The notes under the pieces: generated by a model | What the model saw: the letters and a program-made list of their open reading frames with translations, nothing else | What the model was told of the DNA's origin: nothing | Database searches by the model: none | Made by a program: the position numbers and the translations under genes | Part shown: positions 43,141-52,229 of the stretch, piece by piece | Position numbering within the stretch: the stretch's first letter is position 1 | Layout: each line of letters opens with the position of its first letter | Source: Novosphingobium jiangmenense | GTDB lineage: Bacteria > Pseudomonadota > Alphaproteobacteria > Sphingomonadales > Sphingomonadaceae | Length of the DNA stretch: 64,000 bases | Assembly (NCBI RefSeq): GCF_015694345.1 | Contig: NZ_JADQDC010000002.1 | Location: 434,001-498,000, forward strand | Reading direction: 5' to 3'

Positions 43141-44403
43141 TCAAGCAGCGGCGCGGTGGAAGTCTTCGGCTTCGATCCACTCGATCAGCATGGTCAGGGT
43201 GTGGCGGATCGCCTGCTCCTGCTCGCTGGTGCGGGATTCGAGCGCGGCAATGGTGCGCTGCGTTTCGGCCAGCGCAGCGAGCACGCCTTCATCACCGGGA
43301 CGCGCTTCGAGAGCGGCGATGCGGCGGTTGGCTTCCTCAAGCTGCGCAGCCAGATCGAAGTCCGGCACCGAAGCGACCGGCGCGGCGCGCATGTCGGCCA
43401 GTTCGATGATCGCCTGCTGCAGTTCGGCAATCTGCTCGTCGCGCTCGGCCAGAGCCGCACGCCATATGCTTTCGTCAAACGCGGGGGCGACCGACGCAGG
43501 CGCGATAGGCGCAGGAGCAACCGGCAGTTCGATTTTCGGCACCTCGGCTGCAGGAGCGGGCGTGACCGAAACCTGCGGCTTGCCGAATGCGCCATCGCCA
43601 GCAAGATCCGCCAGCACGGCCTGCAGCATGGCCGCATCGATGTGATCGCGCTGCTCCACCGCGCCCATCAGCAGCAGGCGGTTGACGATCTGGTTGATGC
43701 GGCGCGGCACGCCGCCGCTGGCCTTGGCGAGATCGGCATAGACCCGCGCATCGAACTGCGGCCTGCCCTGCCAGCCAACCAGCGCAAGGCGGTGTTCGAC
43801 ATAGGCGCCAACCTCGGCAGGCTCCATTGCATCGAGGTGATGCGAGGCGATCACGCGCTGGCGCAGTTGCTCGAGGTCGGGCGAAGTCTGGATCAGCGTG
43901 CGGAACTCGGGCTGGCCGAGCAGCAGGATCTGCAGCAGCGGATGCGCGCCCAGCTGGAAGTTGGAAAGCATCCGCAGCTCTTCCAGTGCCTCGACTGAAA
44001 GGTTCTGCGATTCGTCCACCACCAGCAGGCAGCGACGGCCTTCGCGTGCCTCGTGATGCAGGAAGGCCTCGATCTGGGCGAGTGCCGTCGCCTTGTCGTG
44101 TCCGGCGACTTCCAGACCGAAAGCACGCGCGGCAACGTGGATCAGCTCCTCGCCATCAAGCGCGGACGTCACGATCTGCGCGGCGGTGAGTCGCTGCCGG
44201 TCGACCGTTGCCATCAGGTGCGCTGCGAGCGTGGACTTGCCCGCGCCAACCTCGCCGGTGATGACGATGAATCCCTCGCCCTGTGCAAGGCCATAACCGA
44301 GGTAGGACAAGGCCTTGCGGTGCGTTCCGCTCTCGAAATAGAAGTGCGGATCGGGCGTCAGCTGAAACGGGCGACCCGAAAGACCATAGAATTCATCGTA
44401 CAT
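43141..44403 (-). CDS. XrtA-associated ExeA-like ATPase
   Basis: A 420-residue AAA ATPase (TIGR03015 type, related to ExeA/GspA). It starts MYDEFYGLSGRPFQLTPDP, has Walker A GEVGAGKST with Lys56, Walker B CLLVVDESQNL and sensor LLLGQPEFRTL. After about residue 270 there is an Ala/Pro linker and then a predicted coiled coil (IAELQQAIIELADM, EANRRIAALEARP, TQRTIAALESR) not needed for ATPase activity. Related proteins move or assemble envelope machinery with peptidoglycan contact. Confidence 0.92.
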   Translation of the reverse strand: MYDEFYGLSGRPFQLTPDPHFYFESGTHRKALSYLGYGLAQGEGFIVITGEVGAGKSTLAAHLMATVDRQRLTAAQIVTSALDGEELIHVAARAFGLEVAGHDKATALAQIEAFLHHEAREGRRCLLVVDESQNLSVEALEELRMLSNFQLGAHPLLQILLLGQPEFRTLIQTSPDLEQLRQRVIASHHLDAMEPAEVGAYVEHRLALVGWQGRPQFDARVYADLAKASGGVPRRINQIVNRLLLMGAVEQRDHIDAAMLQAVLADLAGDGAFGKPQVSVTPAPAAEVPKIELPVAPAPIAPASVAPAFDESIWRAALAERDEQIAELQQAIIELADMRAAPVASVPDFDLAAQLEEANRRIAALEARPGDEGVLAALAETQRTIAALESRTSEQEQAIRHTLTMLIEWIEAEDFHRAAA

Positions 44404-44421
44404 CGAAGCCGTCTCCGGGCA

Positions 44422-46131
44422 TCAGAAGGAATAGCGCAGGCCGACAAGGCCCGATGCGATTACTTCGTCTTCAATCACTTTACGGTTAACACTGTCCAAA
44501 CCGACCGCTGCGGTTGCCACGAGACGGTCCGTCAGGTTGCGGAAGTAGGCAGCGTTGGCGCCCACCGTGGTCACGTCGCCAAGGCTGGATGCGCCTGACT
44601 GGAACCACGCGGCATAGGCCGATACGGCGAAGCTGGAGCGGCGGTCGATCGGACCGTTGAGCCCGGCGTCGACATAGAAGCTTTCGTCCACCACGCCGTT
44701 CGCCGCACCAAGGACGGAGTCCTCGCGGGCAATGTACTTGCGGCGGATGTAGCCTGCGCCGATCCCGGCCTGCATCCGGCCGATGCGGTGCGCATAGGTG
44801 GCGTTGACGCCGCGTGCCCGGAACACCGAGCTGGCCACCGAGGACAGCGCATTGTTGACGCAGCCCCCGGACTCCGAACCGATCGCGCAGCCGCTGATCT
44901 GGCCGTTGAACGGATCGCGGTTGACCTGAAAGTCGGTCGGCAGATCGCGCAGCGCCCGGTTCACCTGACCGCCGAAGCCGGAGACGTTGTCGTAGACCGC
45001 AACGGTCAACGAGCTGCGCGCGTTCGGGTTGTAGGAGAAGCTTCCGTAGTAGGTCGTGCTGTCATAGCGACGGCCGACAAAGGCCGAGAGCGCGGTGCGA
45101 CGGCTCGGGCGCCACATTACGCCGGCATCCCAGGTGAAGCCTTCGGTATCGTAGGCCAGCTTGCGGGGTTGCGACTTGTCGGTGACGTAGCGGCCATTGC
45201 TGCCGAGGATCGGCACACCATTGGCATCGCGCACGGCGTCGCGGGCAGAAACCTCGACATCCTCATAGCCCACGGCCCCGACAAGCGCGAGTTCCATGGT
45301 CACCGGATAGGTCACCTGTACCCCGGCGCGCATGTCGCGCACGCGCTGGTCGAGGTTGGTCACGTCTTCCTGAAAGTACGAACCGCTGGCGGTGATGCCC
45401 ACGGGAAGCACCGTTCCCGGCGCGATGCCTGCCGAGACTTGCGCCGATTGCGAGACCGAATCGTCAAAGATGTCGGTCAGCGCCTGCCCCGGGGCCAGCT
45501 GGACTGCGTCCTTCTGCTGCACCTTGGTGTAACCCAGCATGTAGGACCCGGCGAGCGCCACGTCTCCGACATGGGTCGAGACGGCAGGCCCCGCATAGAT
45601 CGAATAGACCTGGCTCACCGCATCATTGGCCGCGAGCGGGTTGAGCGTCGACGCGCCGCTGCCTTCCACACGGGTGCGGGCGGCCAGCGCGCCGGCTTCG
45701 ACCGAAAGCGTACGGGGAATCAGGTCCTGCTTGACGCGGGCGAGGCCCGAAAGCGTATCGCCATCAGGCACGCGGTTCGACTGCGAGATGCGGCGTTCGT
45801 AGCGAACCGACACCGCGCCTTGGGTGCGGCGGCCGTCAAGGTTCATGTCTACCCCTGCCGCGATCGTGCTGTAGGTCAGCACTTCGTCGCCGGGGGAAAG
45901 CTCCCACAGGACGTTCTGGGTGGCTTCGATATAGGGGCGGATCGTCGTGCGCGGACCGCCGCCTGCACCGCGCGAGGTCAGGCCGCGTCCCTCGCGCGGG
46001 GCATCGGCCTTGTCCGAGGGCACATCGCCATCGACGTTCTCGTAATCGAGCGACTGCGCATGAAGCGGTCCTGCCAGGAGCATCGCCCCGGTAGCTGCCA
46101 TCAGGCGCAGAGAATGCCTCGTCCGGGTCAT
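44422..46131 (-). CDS. XrtA-associated outer-membrane beta-barrel protein
   Basis: A 569-residue protein (TIGR03016 type) with a signal peptide (TRTRHSLRLMAATGAMLLAGPLHAQ) and alternating short amphipathic strands (for example TQGAVSVRYERRIS and RLVATAAVGLDSV), ending in the C-terminal Phe of GLVGLRYSF, as expected of outer-membrane barrels recognised by the BAM machine. It probably forms the exit pore or a companion for exopolysaccharide. It overlaps the kinase gene by 4 bases and precedes the ATPase gene by 18. Confidence 0.9.
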   Translation of the reverse strand: MTRTRHSLRLMAATGAMLLAGPLHAQSLDYENVDGDVPSDKADAPREGRGLTSRGAGGGPRTTIRPYIEATQNVLWELSPGDEVLTYSTIAAGVDMNLDGRRTQGAVSVRYERRISQSNRVPDGDTLSGLARVKQDLIPRTLSVEAGALAARTRVEGSGASTLNPLAANDAVSQVYSIYAGPAVSTHVGDVALAGSYMLGYTKVQQKDAVQLAPGQALTDIFDDSVSQSAQVSAGIAPGTVLPVGITASGSYFQEDVTNLDQRVRDMRAGVQVTYPVTMELALVGAVGYEDVEVSARDAVRDANGVPILGSNGRYVTDKSQPRKLAYDTEGFTWDAGVMWRPSRRTALSAFVGRRYDSTTYYGSFSYNPNARSSLTVAVYDNVSGFGGQVNRALRDLPTDFQVNRDPFNGQISGCAIGSESGGCVNNALSSVASSVFRARGVNATYAHRIGRMQAGIGAGYIRRKYIAREDSVLGAANGVVDESFYVDAGLNGPIDRRSSFAVSAYAAWFQSGASSLGDVTTVGANAAYFRNLTDRLVATAAVGLDSVNRKVIEDEVIASGLVGLRYSF

Positions 46132-47057
46132 TCCTTGTATCCGTAATAGGTGCCGAAGCGGCGGCCGGTAGTAGAAAACCGGGTGCCGTTGAGCAGGAGC
46201 TTGATGTCCTCGCAGGCGGAGAGCAGGCCCACGGCGTCACGCAGCGCAGCCTCGCCGGTCATGTCGGCGCGCACGACCATCACGGTCTGGCCGACATGAT
46301 TGGCAAGCACGCTGGCAGGCGATGCGGCAAGGACAGGTGGCGAATCGAAGATCACCACGCGGTTGGGCGCATCGGCGGTCAGCCGGGCGAGCACTTCTTC
46401 GGTACGCGCGGACGCGAGGTATTCGGTGTCGGAGCCGGTGGCATTGCCTGCGGGCAGGACATAGAGCCCGGCGATATCGGTGCCGAGGATGCAGTCTTCC
46501 ACCGCGATGGCAGGATCGGCCAGAGCGTCCATCAGGCCCTTGCCACCGGGCAGGCCCAGCGTCGAGAGGACCGAGGGCTTGGCGAAATCGGCGTCGACCA
46601 GCAGGACTTCGGTGTCCTTCTCCGCCGCCATCGACAGCGCGAGGTTGACCGCGCAGAACGTCTTGCCCTCGCCCGGATGTGCCGATGCGACGAGGATCCG
46701 CTCGCCATGTTTGACACGCTCGTCAGCCGCCGTGCGCAGCAGCTGGCGCTTCACGATGCGGAATTCCTCGAGCAGGCCGGTCACGCCGCTCTCGGGTTCG
46801 ATCAGGCACTGTTCGCGCAAGTGGGAGCGGTCGATAGGATGGCGCTCGCCGGTGAACTGGCGGACCGGTGGTGCAGCCTTGGCAACCGGTTCGGGCGCCA
46901 TGACGGGCGCAGGCGCAGCCGTGACCTTGGGCATCGGCGCAGGCGGCAGGTCCGGCACGACGGGGCGCGTCAGGGTGCGGAAGTCGAACGTGCCCGAGGC
47001 GCGCTCGATCAGCGAAGGTCCGCTGGCAGGAAGAGGGATCTTGCTCTGTTCGGTCAT
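46128..47057 (-). CDS. XrtA-associated tyrosine autokinase (CpsD/BY-kinase)
   Basis: A 309-residue bacterial tyrosine kinase (TIGR03018 type). A Pro/Ala-rich start is followed by the kinase domain with Walker A SAHPGEGKTFCAVNLA, Walker A' VLLVDADFAKPS and Walker B VVIFDSPPVLA. The C-terminus ends FGTYYGYKE, a compact tyrosine cluster that can serve as the autophosphorylation tail. It would control polymer length together with the chain-length protein encoded just upstream (11-base gap). The start at 47057 is favoured over an upstream frame lying in that gene. Confidence 0.92.
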   Translation of the reverse strand: MTEQSKIPLPASGPSLIERASGTFDFRTLTRPVVPDLPPAPMPKVTAAPAPVMAPEPVAKAAPPVRQFTGERHPIDRSHLREQCLIEPESGVTGLLEEFRIVKRQLLRTAADERVKHGERILVASAHPGEGKTFCAVNLALSMAAEKDTEVLLVDADFAKPSVLSTLGLPGGKGLMDALADPAIAVEDCILGTDIAGLYVLPAGNATGSDTEYLASARTEEVLARLTADAPNRVVIFDSPPVLAASPASVLANHVGQTVMVVRADMTGEAALRDAVGLLSACEDIKLLLNGTRFSTTGRRFGTYYGYKE

Positions 47058-47068
47058 CGCATATCTCC

Positions 47069-48586
47069 TCAGGCCACCATGCCGCGCTTGAGCATCTCGA
47101 CGCCGAGCAGGACGAAGAGCACGACGAAAAGGCCCGCCACGCCGCCCGCCCAATACTTCAGGCGCTTGGCCCGTTCGGCGCGGGTGGTGCGGGTTATGGC
47201 TTCAGAGATGGCGCCCAGCACCGGCAAGCCGGTCGCGCGTTCAAGCTGCCCCGTCGTCGAGTAGGCCGACTTGAGCTGGCCGATGGCAAAGGCCCCGCCG
47301 CAGCCTGCGCCGATGCCGACGATCAGCACGAGGAACAGCAGCAGCGGACGGTCAGGCGCAGCGGGTCCGCGCGGCATCGTCGGCGGGTCGATCACCTCGA
47401 ACTTCACCGCATCGCGCTCGGTCTCGACCTGGCCGCGCAGGCGCAGCTGTTCGCGGTCACGCAGGAGCTTGTCGTACTGCTCCTTGAGTACGTCGTAATC
47501 GCGGTTGATACGCGCGGCTTCGGCAGCCACGGTCGGCTCGCTGTACTGCTGCGCCGTCAATTGCGAGATTTCGGCCTGGAGCGAGGCGCGACGCGATTGC
47601 AGCGAAACGAGGCTGGCCTCGCGATCGGCCTTGATCGAGACGAGCGAGCTGTAGGCGGGGTTCGGCGCGCCGCCGCCGCCGCCCTCGCCCGCCGCCGCCT
47701 TCTGCAGGTTGGCGATCTGCGCCTTGGCCGAGATCACGTCGGGGTGGCCATCGGTCAGCCCGCGCGCGCGCATCGAGGCAAGGTCTGCCTGCGCCTGCGC
47801 CAGCGCGCCCTTGGCCCCGCCCGAAACGCCGGGAATGGCGATGGTCTGCGGCGTGCCCGAAAGCTGGCCGTTGATCGAGGCCAGCGCACTCTGCGCCGCC
47901 AGCAGGTTGGATTCGACATCGCGCATCTGGTTGCGCGCGGCTTCGAGCCGGGTGGTGAGCGAACCGGCACCCGGGATGAACCCTGCGTTCTTGGATTCGA
48001 ACTCGGTCCGCTTCAGCTCGGCTTCTTCCAGCGCCTTCTTACGGTCGGCAAGCTGCTGGTCCATGAAGGCCAGCGTATCGGTCATCTCGCCGCGACCGCC
48101 GGCAAGGTTTTCCTCGCGGAAGATGTCGATCATCTTCTGCACGACATCCTGCGCCAGCTTGGCATTCTCCGCGTCGTTGCGACCGCCGCCACCAGCGGTG
48201 CCGGTGATCTCGAACAGGTTGTCCTGCTGGCTGACCACGGTCACCTGCTTGCCGAGGCTCTCGACCGCCGCCTGCATCTGCTTGTCGCTGGTCACCTTGT
48301 CGCCCAGACGCGTGGCGCGGACGACCTTCTCGAGATTGACCGCGCTGGTCAGCGTCTGGCGCACCCGCTCGATATCGCGCTTGCGATCGCCGCCGATGCC
48401 GATCTGGTCGGCCAGCACGTCGTCGATCTGGACGAAGATGCGCGCCTTGGATTCGTAGCTGTTGGGCACCATCGCCACGACCAGCCAGCCGAGCAGGCAG
48501 ACCGCCCAGGCAATGCCCAGCGCGATCCAGCGCCGATGCCAGATGCCGTGGAGCGCGATGCGCACTTCTTCGTAGATGCTGGTCAT
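47069..48586 (-). CDS. XrtA-associated chain-length determinant protein (Wzz/GumC)
   Basis: A 505-residue polysaccharide co-polymerase (TIGR03007 type). It starts with a cytoplasmic segment and membrane helix (WIALGIAWAVCLLGWLVVAMV), then a long periplasmic part with coiled coils (about 170-390), a second helix around LLLFLVLIVGIGAGCGGAFAIG preceded by the proline-rich motif PPTMPRGPAAPDRP, and a third near the end (GGVAGLFVVLFVLLG). The tyrosine kinase domain is a separate gene downstream. The export lipoprotein gene lies 10 bases upstream. Confidence 0.93.
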   Translation of the reverse strand: MTSIYEEVRIALHGIWHRRWIALGIAWAVCLLGWLVVAMVPNSYESKARIFVQIDDVLADQIGIGGDRKRDIERVRQTLTSAVNLEKVVRATRLGDKVTSDKQMQAAVESLGKQVTVVSQQDNLFEITGTAGGGGRNDAENAKLAQDVVQKMIDIFREENLAGGRGEMTDTLAFMDQQLADRKKALEEAELKRTEFESKNAGFIPGAGSLTTRLEAARNQMRDVESNLLAAQSALASINGQLSGTPQTIAIPGVSGGAKGALAQAQADLASMRARGLTDGHPDVISAKAQIANLQKAAAGEGGGGGAPNPAYSSLVSIKADREASLVSLQSRRASLQAEISQLTAQQYSEPTVAAEAARINRDYDVLKEQYDKLLRDREQLRLRGQVETERDAVKFEVIDPPTMPRGPAAPDRPLLLFLVLIVGIGAGCGGAFAIGQLKSAYSTTGQLERATGLPVLGAISEAITRTTRAERAKRLKYWAGGVAGLFVVLFVLLGVEMLKRGMVA

Positions 48587-48596
48587 CGGCGCGCGC

Positions 48597-49244
48597 TCAG
48601 AACGTGCTCTCGGGGATGATGATCACGTCGCCGGGCATCAGCAGCACGTTGGCCTTGGTATCGCCCTTGCGCAGCAGATCGCCGATGCGCACCGCATATT
48701 CCTTCTGGTTGCCCGACTGCTTGTCGAACCGCACCAGCCGCGCCTTGTTGCCCGCCGCGTATTCCGAAAGCCCGCCCACCGCGATCATCGCATCAAGCAG
48801 CGTCATGTTCGCGCGGAACGGAATCGAGGCCGGCTTCTCGGTGGCGCCGACGATGCGCACTTGCTGGCTGAAGGTACCGGCAAACTTGTTGACGATGACC
48901 GAGACGATCGGCTCCTGGATGTACTGCGACAGCTGGAGCTTGATATCCTCGGCCAGCATCGACGGTGTCTTGCCCACGGCCGGCATGTCCGTGATCAGCG
49001 GCGTGGTGATGCGCCCGTCAGGACGCACCTGCACGCTCGCGCCAAGTTCCGGATTGCGCCAGACGAAGATCGTCAGCTCGTCGAGCGGGCCGATCACGTA
49101 TTCCTCGCCCGGCCCTTCCTGCAGGGCTACGAAAGAAGCCGGCGGCAATTGCGCCCCGCCGCCCACGCCGCCGCAGCCCGACAGGGCAAGGCTCAGCATG
49201 GCCGTGCCGGCAAGCATACGGGTAAGGCGCGAATTGAACGGCAT
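48597..49244 (-). CDS. XrtA-associated polysaccharide export lipoprotein (Wza-like)
   Basis: A 215-residue outer-membrane export protein (TIGR03027 type) with a lipoprotein signal and lipobox LSGC. The export domain starts YVIGPLDELTIFVWRNPELGASVQVRPDGRIT, and SLBB-like segments follow (VRIVGATEKPASIPFRANMTLLDAMIAVGG; LLMPGDVIIIPES). The start at 49244 is chosen because AAGGA lies 6 bases before it and it gives the signal. It heads the ten-gene block. Confidence 0.94.
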   Translation of the reverse strand: MPFNSRLTRMLAGTAMLSLALSGCGGVGGGAQLPPASFVALQEGPGEEYVIGPLDELTIFVWRNPELGASVQVRPDGRITTPLITDMPAVGKTPSMLAEDIKLQLSQYIQEPIVSVIVNKFAGTFSQQVRIVGATEKPASIPFRANMTLLDAMIAVGGLSEYAAGNKARLVRFDKQSGNQKEYAVRIGDLLRKGDTKANVLLMPGDVIIIPESTF

Positions 49245-49455
49245 GGACAGTCCTTCTTGCTGCGGTGGCTCCCGGCTAGCCCTGTCCACCGACAGCGCGC
49301 GCAGGGCCGCAATTCACCGCTGGCTATCGCCAAAAAGGGTGAAGATTGCGTTAGCCTTGATTGCTTGAAGGCGTGACGCCAAGCGCCCATTCGCCGCCGT
49401 CCCGTAACGGGACTGGCGTGGCATCATCGGTTAACGGCGGGAACCTATGCTGTTG
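49245..49455 (-). promoter_or_regulatory. gap before the XrtA export block
   Basis: A 211-base non-coding gap between the decarboxylase and export lipoprotein genes, both on the minus strand. It holds a small hairpin GTCCCG-TAA-CGGGAC (49399-49413), perhaps ending the decarboxylase transcript, and should contain a promoter for the export block, which was not identified. Confidence 0.4.
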
Positions 49456-50682
49456 TCAGACAAGCATTTCCGCTGCCGGGCCCTGGCCCAGGAACATCGC
49501 CGGGCTGGCGCTTGCGCCATAGGCCCCGGCACAGAAAATCGCGACGATATCGCCGACGTCAGCACGCGGGAAGCCGCCCTTGTCGGCCAGCCGGTCCAGC
49601 GGCGTGCACAGGCAACCGACGATGCTGGCCTCTTCCTCGACGGGCGCCGCAAAACGCGTGGCGATAGCGCTCGGATAGTTGCGACGGACGACCGTCCCGA
49701 AGTTGCCGGAGGCTGCGAGCTGATGGTGCAAGCCGCCATCAGTGACGAGATAGACCTCGCCATGGCTCTCCTTGCGATCGACCACGGTCGCCAGATAAAC
49801 GCCTGCTTCTCCAACGAGATAGCGCCCAAGTTCGATGCAGAATGCGGTCTCGTGCAGGACCTCGGGCAGATCGGCGAAGCGCTCGGCCAAGGCAGCGCCG
49901 ACTGCGGTAATGTCGACCGGCTCGTCACCCGGAAAATAGGGAATGCCCAAGCCGCCACCAAGATTGCACTTCGGCAAAGGCGCGCCGGACTCCTCGGCAA
50001 GGCGTGCTGCCAGTGCCAGCGTCTGGCTCTGCGTCTCGATGATCGCCCCGGCAGACAAGGCCTGACTTCCGGCGAAGATATGAAACCCCTGCCAGTCCGC
50101 CCCGGCCGCAATCAGCTTGCGCGCCAGCGCAGGTACGCGCTCGGCGTCGATGCCAAAGGGCTTGGCTCCGCCCCCCATCTTCATGCCCGAACCCTTGAGG
50201 TCGAAGTCCGGATTGACGCGGATCGCCAGCTTTGGACGAACGCCGAGACGCTCGGCTATGGCCAGCGCGCGGCCAGCTTCGCCCTCGGATTCGAGGTTCA
50301 GCGTGACGCCAGCAGCAATGGCCGCTTCCAGTTCCGCATCCCGCTTGCCCGGTCCGGCAAAGCTGACCCGCGCCGGATCGATGCCAGCCTCGCGAACAAT
50401 TGCCAGTTCGCCACCGGACGCGATGTCGAACCCATCCACGAGCCCGAGCATGTGCTTGAGCAAAGGCCCGTAGGGATTTGCTTTTACGGCATAATGAATC
50501 GAAAGCCGATGTGGCATTGCCGCACGCAAAGCAGCCCCCCGCGCCGTCAGCAGATCGCGCGAATAGACGAACAGCGGGGTGCTGCCTGCTTCGGCAACAA
50601 GCTCCGTCACCTTGCGTCCGGCAATCGCCAGAACGCCATCGATGGCTTTAAAACCGTGAGGAATAGGACCGAGCGGCTTCAT
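49456..50682 (-). CDS. XrtA-associated PLP-dependent decarboxylase
   Basis: A 408-residue fold-type III enzyme related to diaminopimelate and ornithine decarboxylases (TIGR03099 type). The PLP lysine is in IHYAVKANPYGPLL, with the phosphate-binding GGGLGIPYFPGDE and catalytic-region GCLCTPLDRL also present. It would decarboxylate an amino acid, the identity of which is not known. It overlaps the ligase gene by 4 bases, so the two form a coupled pair. Confidence 0.92.
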   Translation of the reverse strand: MKPLGPIPHGFKAIDGVLAIAGRKVTELVAEAGSTPLFVYSRDLLTARGAALRAAMPHRLSIHYAVKANPYGPLLKHMLGLVDGFDIASGGELAIVREAGIDPARVSFAGPGKRDAELEAAIAAGVTLNLESEGEAGRALAIAERLGVRPKLAIRVNPDFDLKGSGMKMGGGAKPFGIDAERVPALARKLIAAGADWQGFHIFAGSQALSAGAIIETQSQTLALAARLAEESGAPLPKCNLGGGLGIPYFPGDEPVDITAVGAALAERFADLPEVLHETAFCIELGRYLVGEAGVYLATVVDRKESHGEVYLVTDGGLHHQLAASGNFGTVVRRNYPSAIATRFAAPVEEEASIVGCLCTPLDRLADKGGFPRADVGDIVAIFCAGAYGASASPAMFLGQGPAAEMLV

Positions 50683-52229
50683 GGCTGCGACTCCTCGGCC
50701 AGTTCGGCGGCAAGCGCAACACGGTCCAACTTGCCATTCGGGCTGACCGGCATGGCTTCGCGCCAGTGAACATGGCGCGGCACCATGAAATTGGGCAGGG
50801 AACGGGTAAGCGCGGGGATAAGTTCGCTGCGGTCCGCGCCGGATACCGCCCGCGCCACCAGATGGATCGCCTGCCCCAGTTGCGGATCGGGCAATCCAAG
50901 CGCCACAGCTTCTGCCACGATTCCCGTCGCCACTGCCGCCTCTTCCACTTCCTGCGGACTGACACGATTGCCGCTCGTCTTGATCATCGCGTCACGCCGA
51001 CCGACGAAGTGGAGCAACCCTTCCGCATCCCGCTTGACCCGGTCGCCAGACCACACAGCCATTCCGCCAAGCTTCGAGAAGGCCGGGGCCGGCTTGAACC
51101 GCTCGGCTGTACGCTCCGCATCCTGCCAGTAACCTTGCGCGACGAGCGGTCCGGCGTGAACCAGCTCGCCTTCCTGCTGTGCCTGAGCTTCCAGTCCCAA
51201 GTCATTGACGACCATGACTTCAGCAAAAGGTATGGCCGTACCCATCGACGTCGGATGCTGGTCCACCAGCGAGGGATCGAGGTAGGTTGAACGGAACGCC
51301 TCGGTCAGCCCGTACATGGCGTAAAGTTCGGCCGCGGGGAACTTCGTACGCAGCGCCTGGACCAGCGGTACCGTCAAGGCACCGCCACTGTTGGTCAGGC
51401 GGCGCAAGCACTGAGCGGTCTCAGTCGGCCATTCGAGTTCAGTCAGTTGCAGCCACAATGGCGGCACGGCGGCGATGGTTGTAACGCCATGCTTCGCCAC
51501 CGCCTTCACCACATCACGCGGGGTCAGGTAATCCAGCGGAACCACAGTGCCGCCCGCGTACCACGTCGAAAGCAACTGGTTCTGGCCATAATCAAAGGCC
51601 AGAGGCAGCACTGCCAGGACGGCATCGTCCGGCGCGACCTTCAGGTAATGCGCGACGCTGACTGCGCCGAGCCAGAGGTTGGCCTGGCTGAGCATCACAC
51701 CCTTCGGCCGCCCGGTGGAGCCGCTGGTGTAGAGGATCGCGGCCAGACTGTCAGGCGCGGCGTCCGACGGCGGCAATTCGCCACCGCCTGCCTCGACTTC
51801 CGCCCAGACCGCAGCTTCCTCGATCACCGGACAGGCCGCGTCACCAACCTCCAGCGTATCCAGCCGTCCCTTGTTGGAAATCAGCAGCGAAGATCCGCTG
51901 TCGGCAAGGATATGCGCGACCTGCGCGCGCTTGAGCAACGGATTGATCGGCACATGAACCAGCCCCGCCCGCACCGCCGCCAGCGGCATCAGGCAGGCCA
52001 GTTCGGTCTTGGGCAGCCAGGTTGCCACCCGCGCGCCCTGCTCGCCCACGCGCGATTTCAACCACTTCGCAAGGCTTCCTACACGCGCATTTAACGCTTC
52101 GTGGCTAAGCGTGCGGTCCTTGAGCACCAGCGCAGGGGCATTTCGCTCCCCCCGCAAGGCAAGGTGATCGAGCGGATACACAGTAGGATCGGGCGTTTCT
52201 GGCACTCGGGTCTCGATAGGGAATGGCAC
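50679..52229 (-). CDS. XrtA-associated AMP-forming acyl-CoA/acyl-ACP ligase
   Basis: A 516-residue adenylate-forming ligase (TIGR03098 type). The signature motifs are ILYTSGSTGRPKGVMLS (ATP phosphate loop), YAMYGLTEAFRST, WSGDRVKRDAEGLLHFVGRRD, KTSGNRVSPQEVEE and the catalytic Lys in SPNGKLDR. It activates a carboxylic or amino acid and may load the nearby ACP. The start is uncertain: GTG at 52229 overlaps the divergent GNAT gene by 7 bases, and GTG at 52205 (VPETPDPTVYPLD) would avoid that overlap. Neither has a strong ribosome-binding site. Confidence 0.92.
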   Translation of the reverse strand: MPFPIETRVPETPDPTVYPLDHLALRGERNAPALVLKDRTLSHEALNARVGSLAKWLKSRVGEQGARVATWLPKTELACLMPLAAVRAGLVHVPINPLLKRAQVAHILADSGSSLLISNKGRLDTLEVGDAACPVIEEAAVWAEVEAGGGELPPSDAAPDSLAAILYTSGSTGRPKGVMLSQANLWLGAVSVAHYLKVAPDDAVLAVLPLAFDYGQNQLLSTWYAGGTVVPLDYLTPRDVVKAVAKHGVTTIAAVPPLWLQLTELEWPTETAQCLRRLTNSGGALTVPLVQALRTKFPAAELYAMYGLTEAFRSTYLDPSLVDQHPTSMGTAIPFAEVMVVNDLGLEAQAQQEGELVHAGPLVAQGYWQDAERTAERFKPAPAFSKLGGMAVWSGDRVKRDAEGLLHFVGRRDAMIKTSGNRVSPQEVEEAAVATGIVAEAVALGLPDPQLGQAIHLVARAVSGADRSELIPALTRSLPNFMVPRHVHWREAMPVSPNGKLDRVALAAELAEESQP

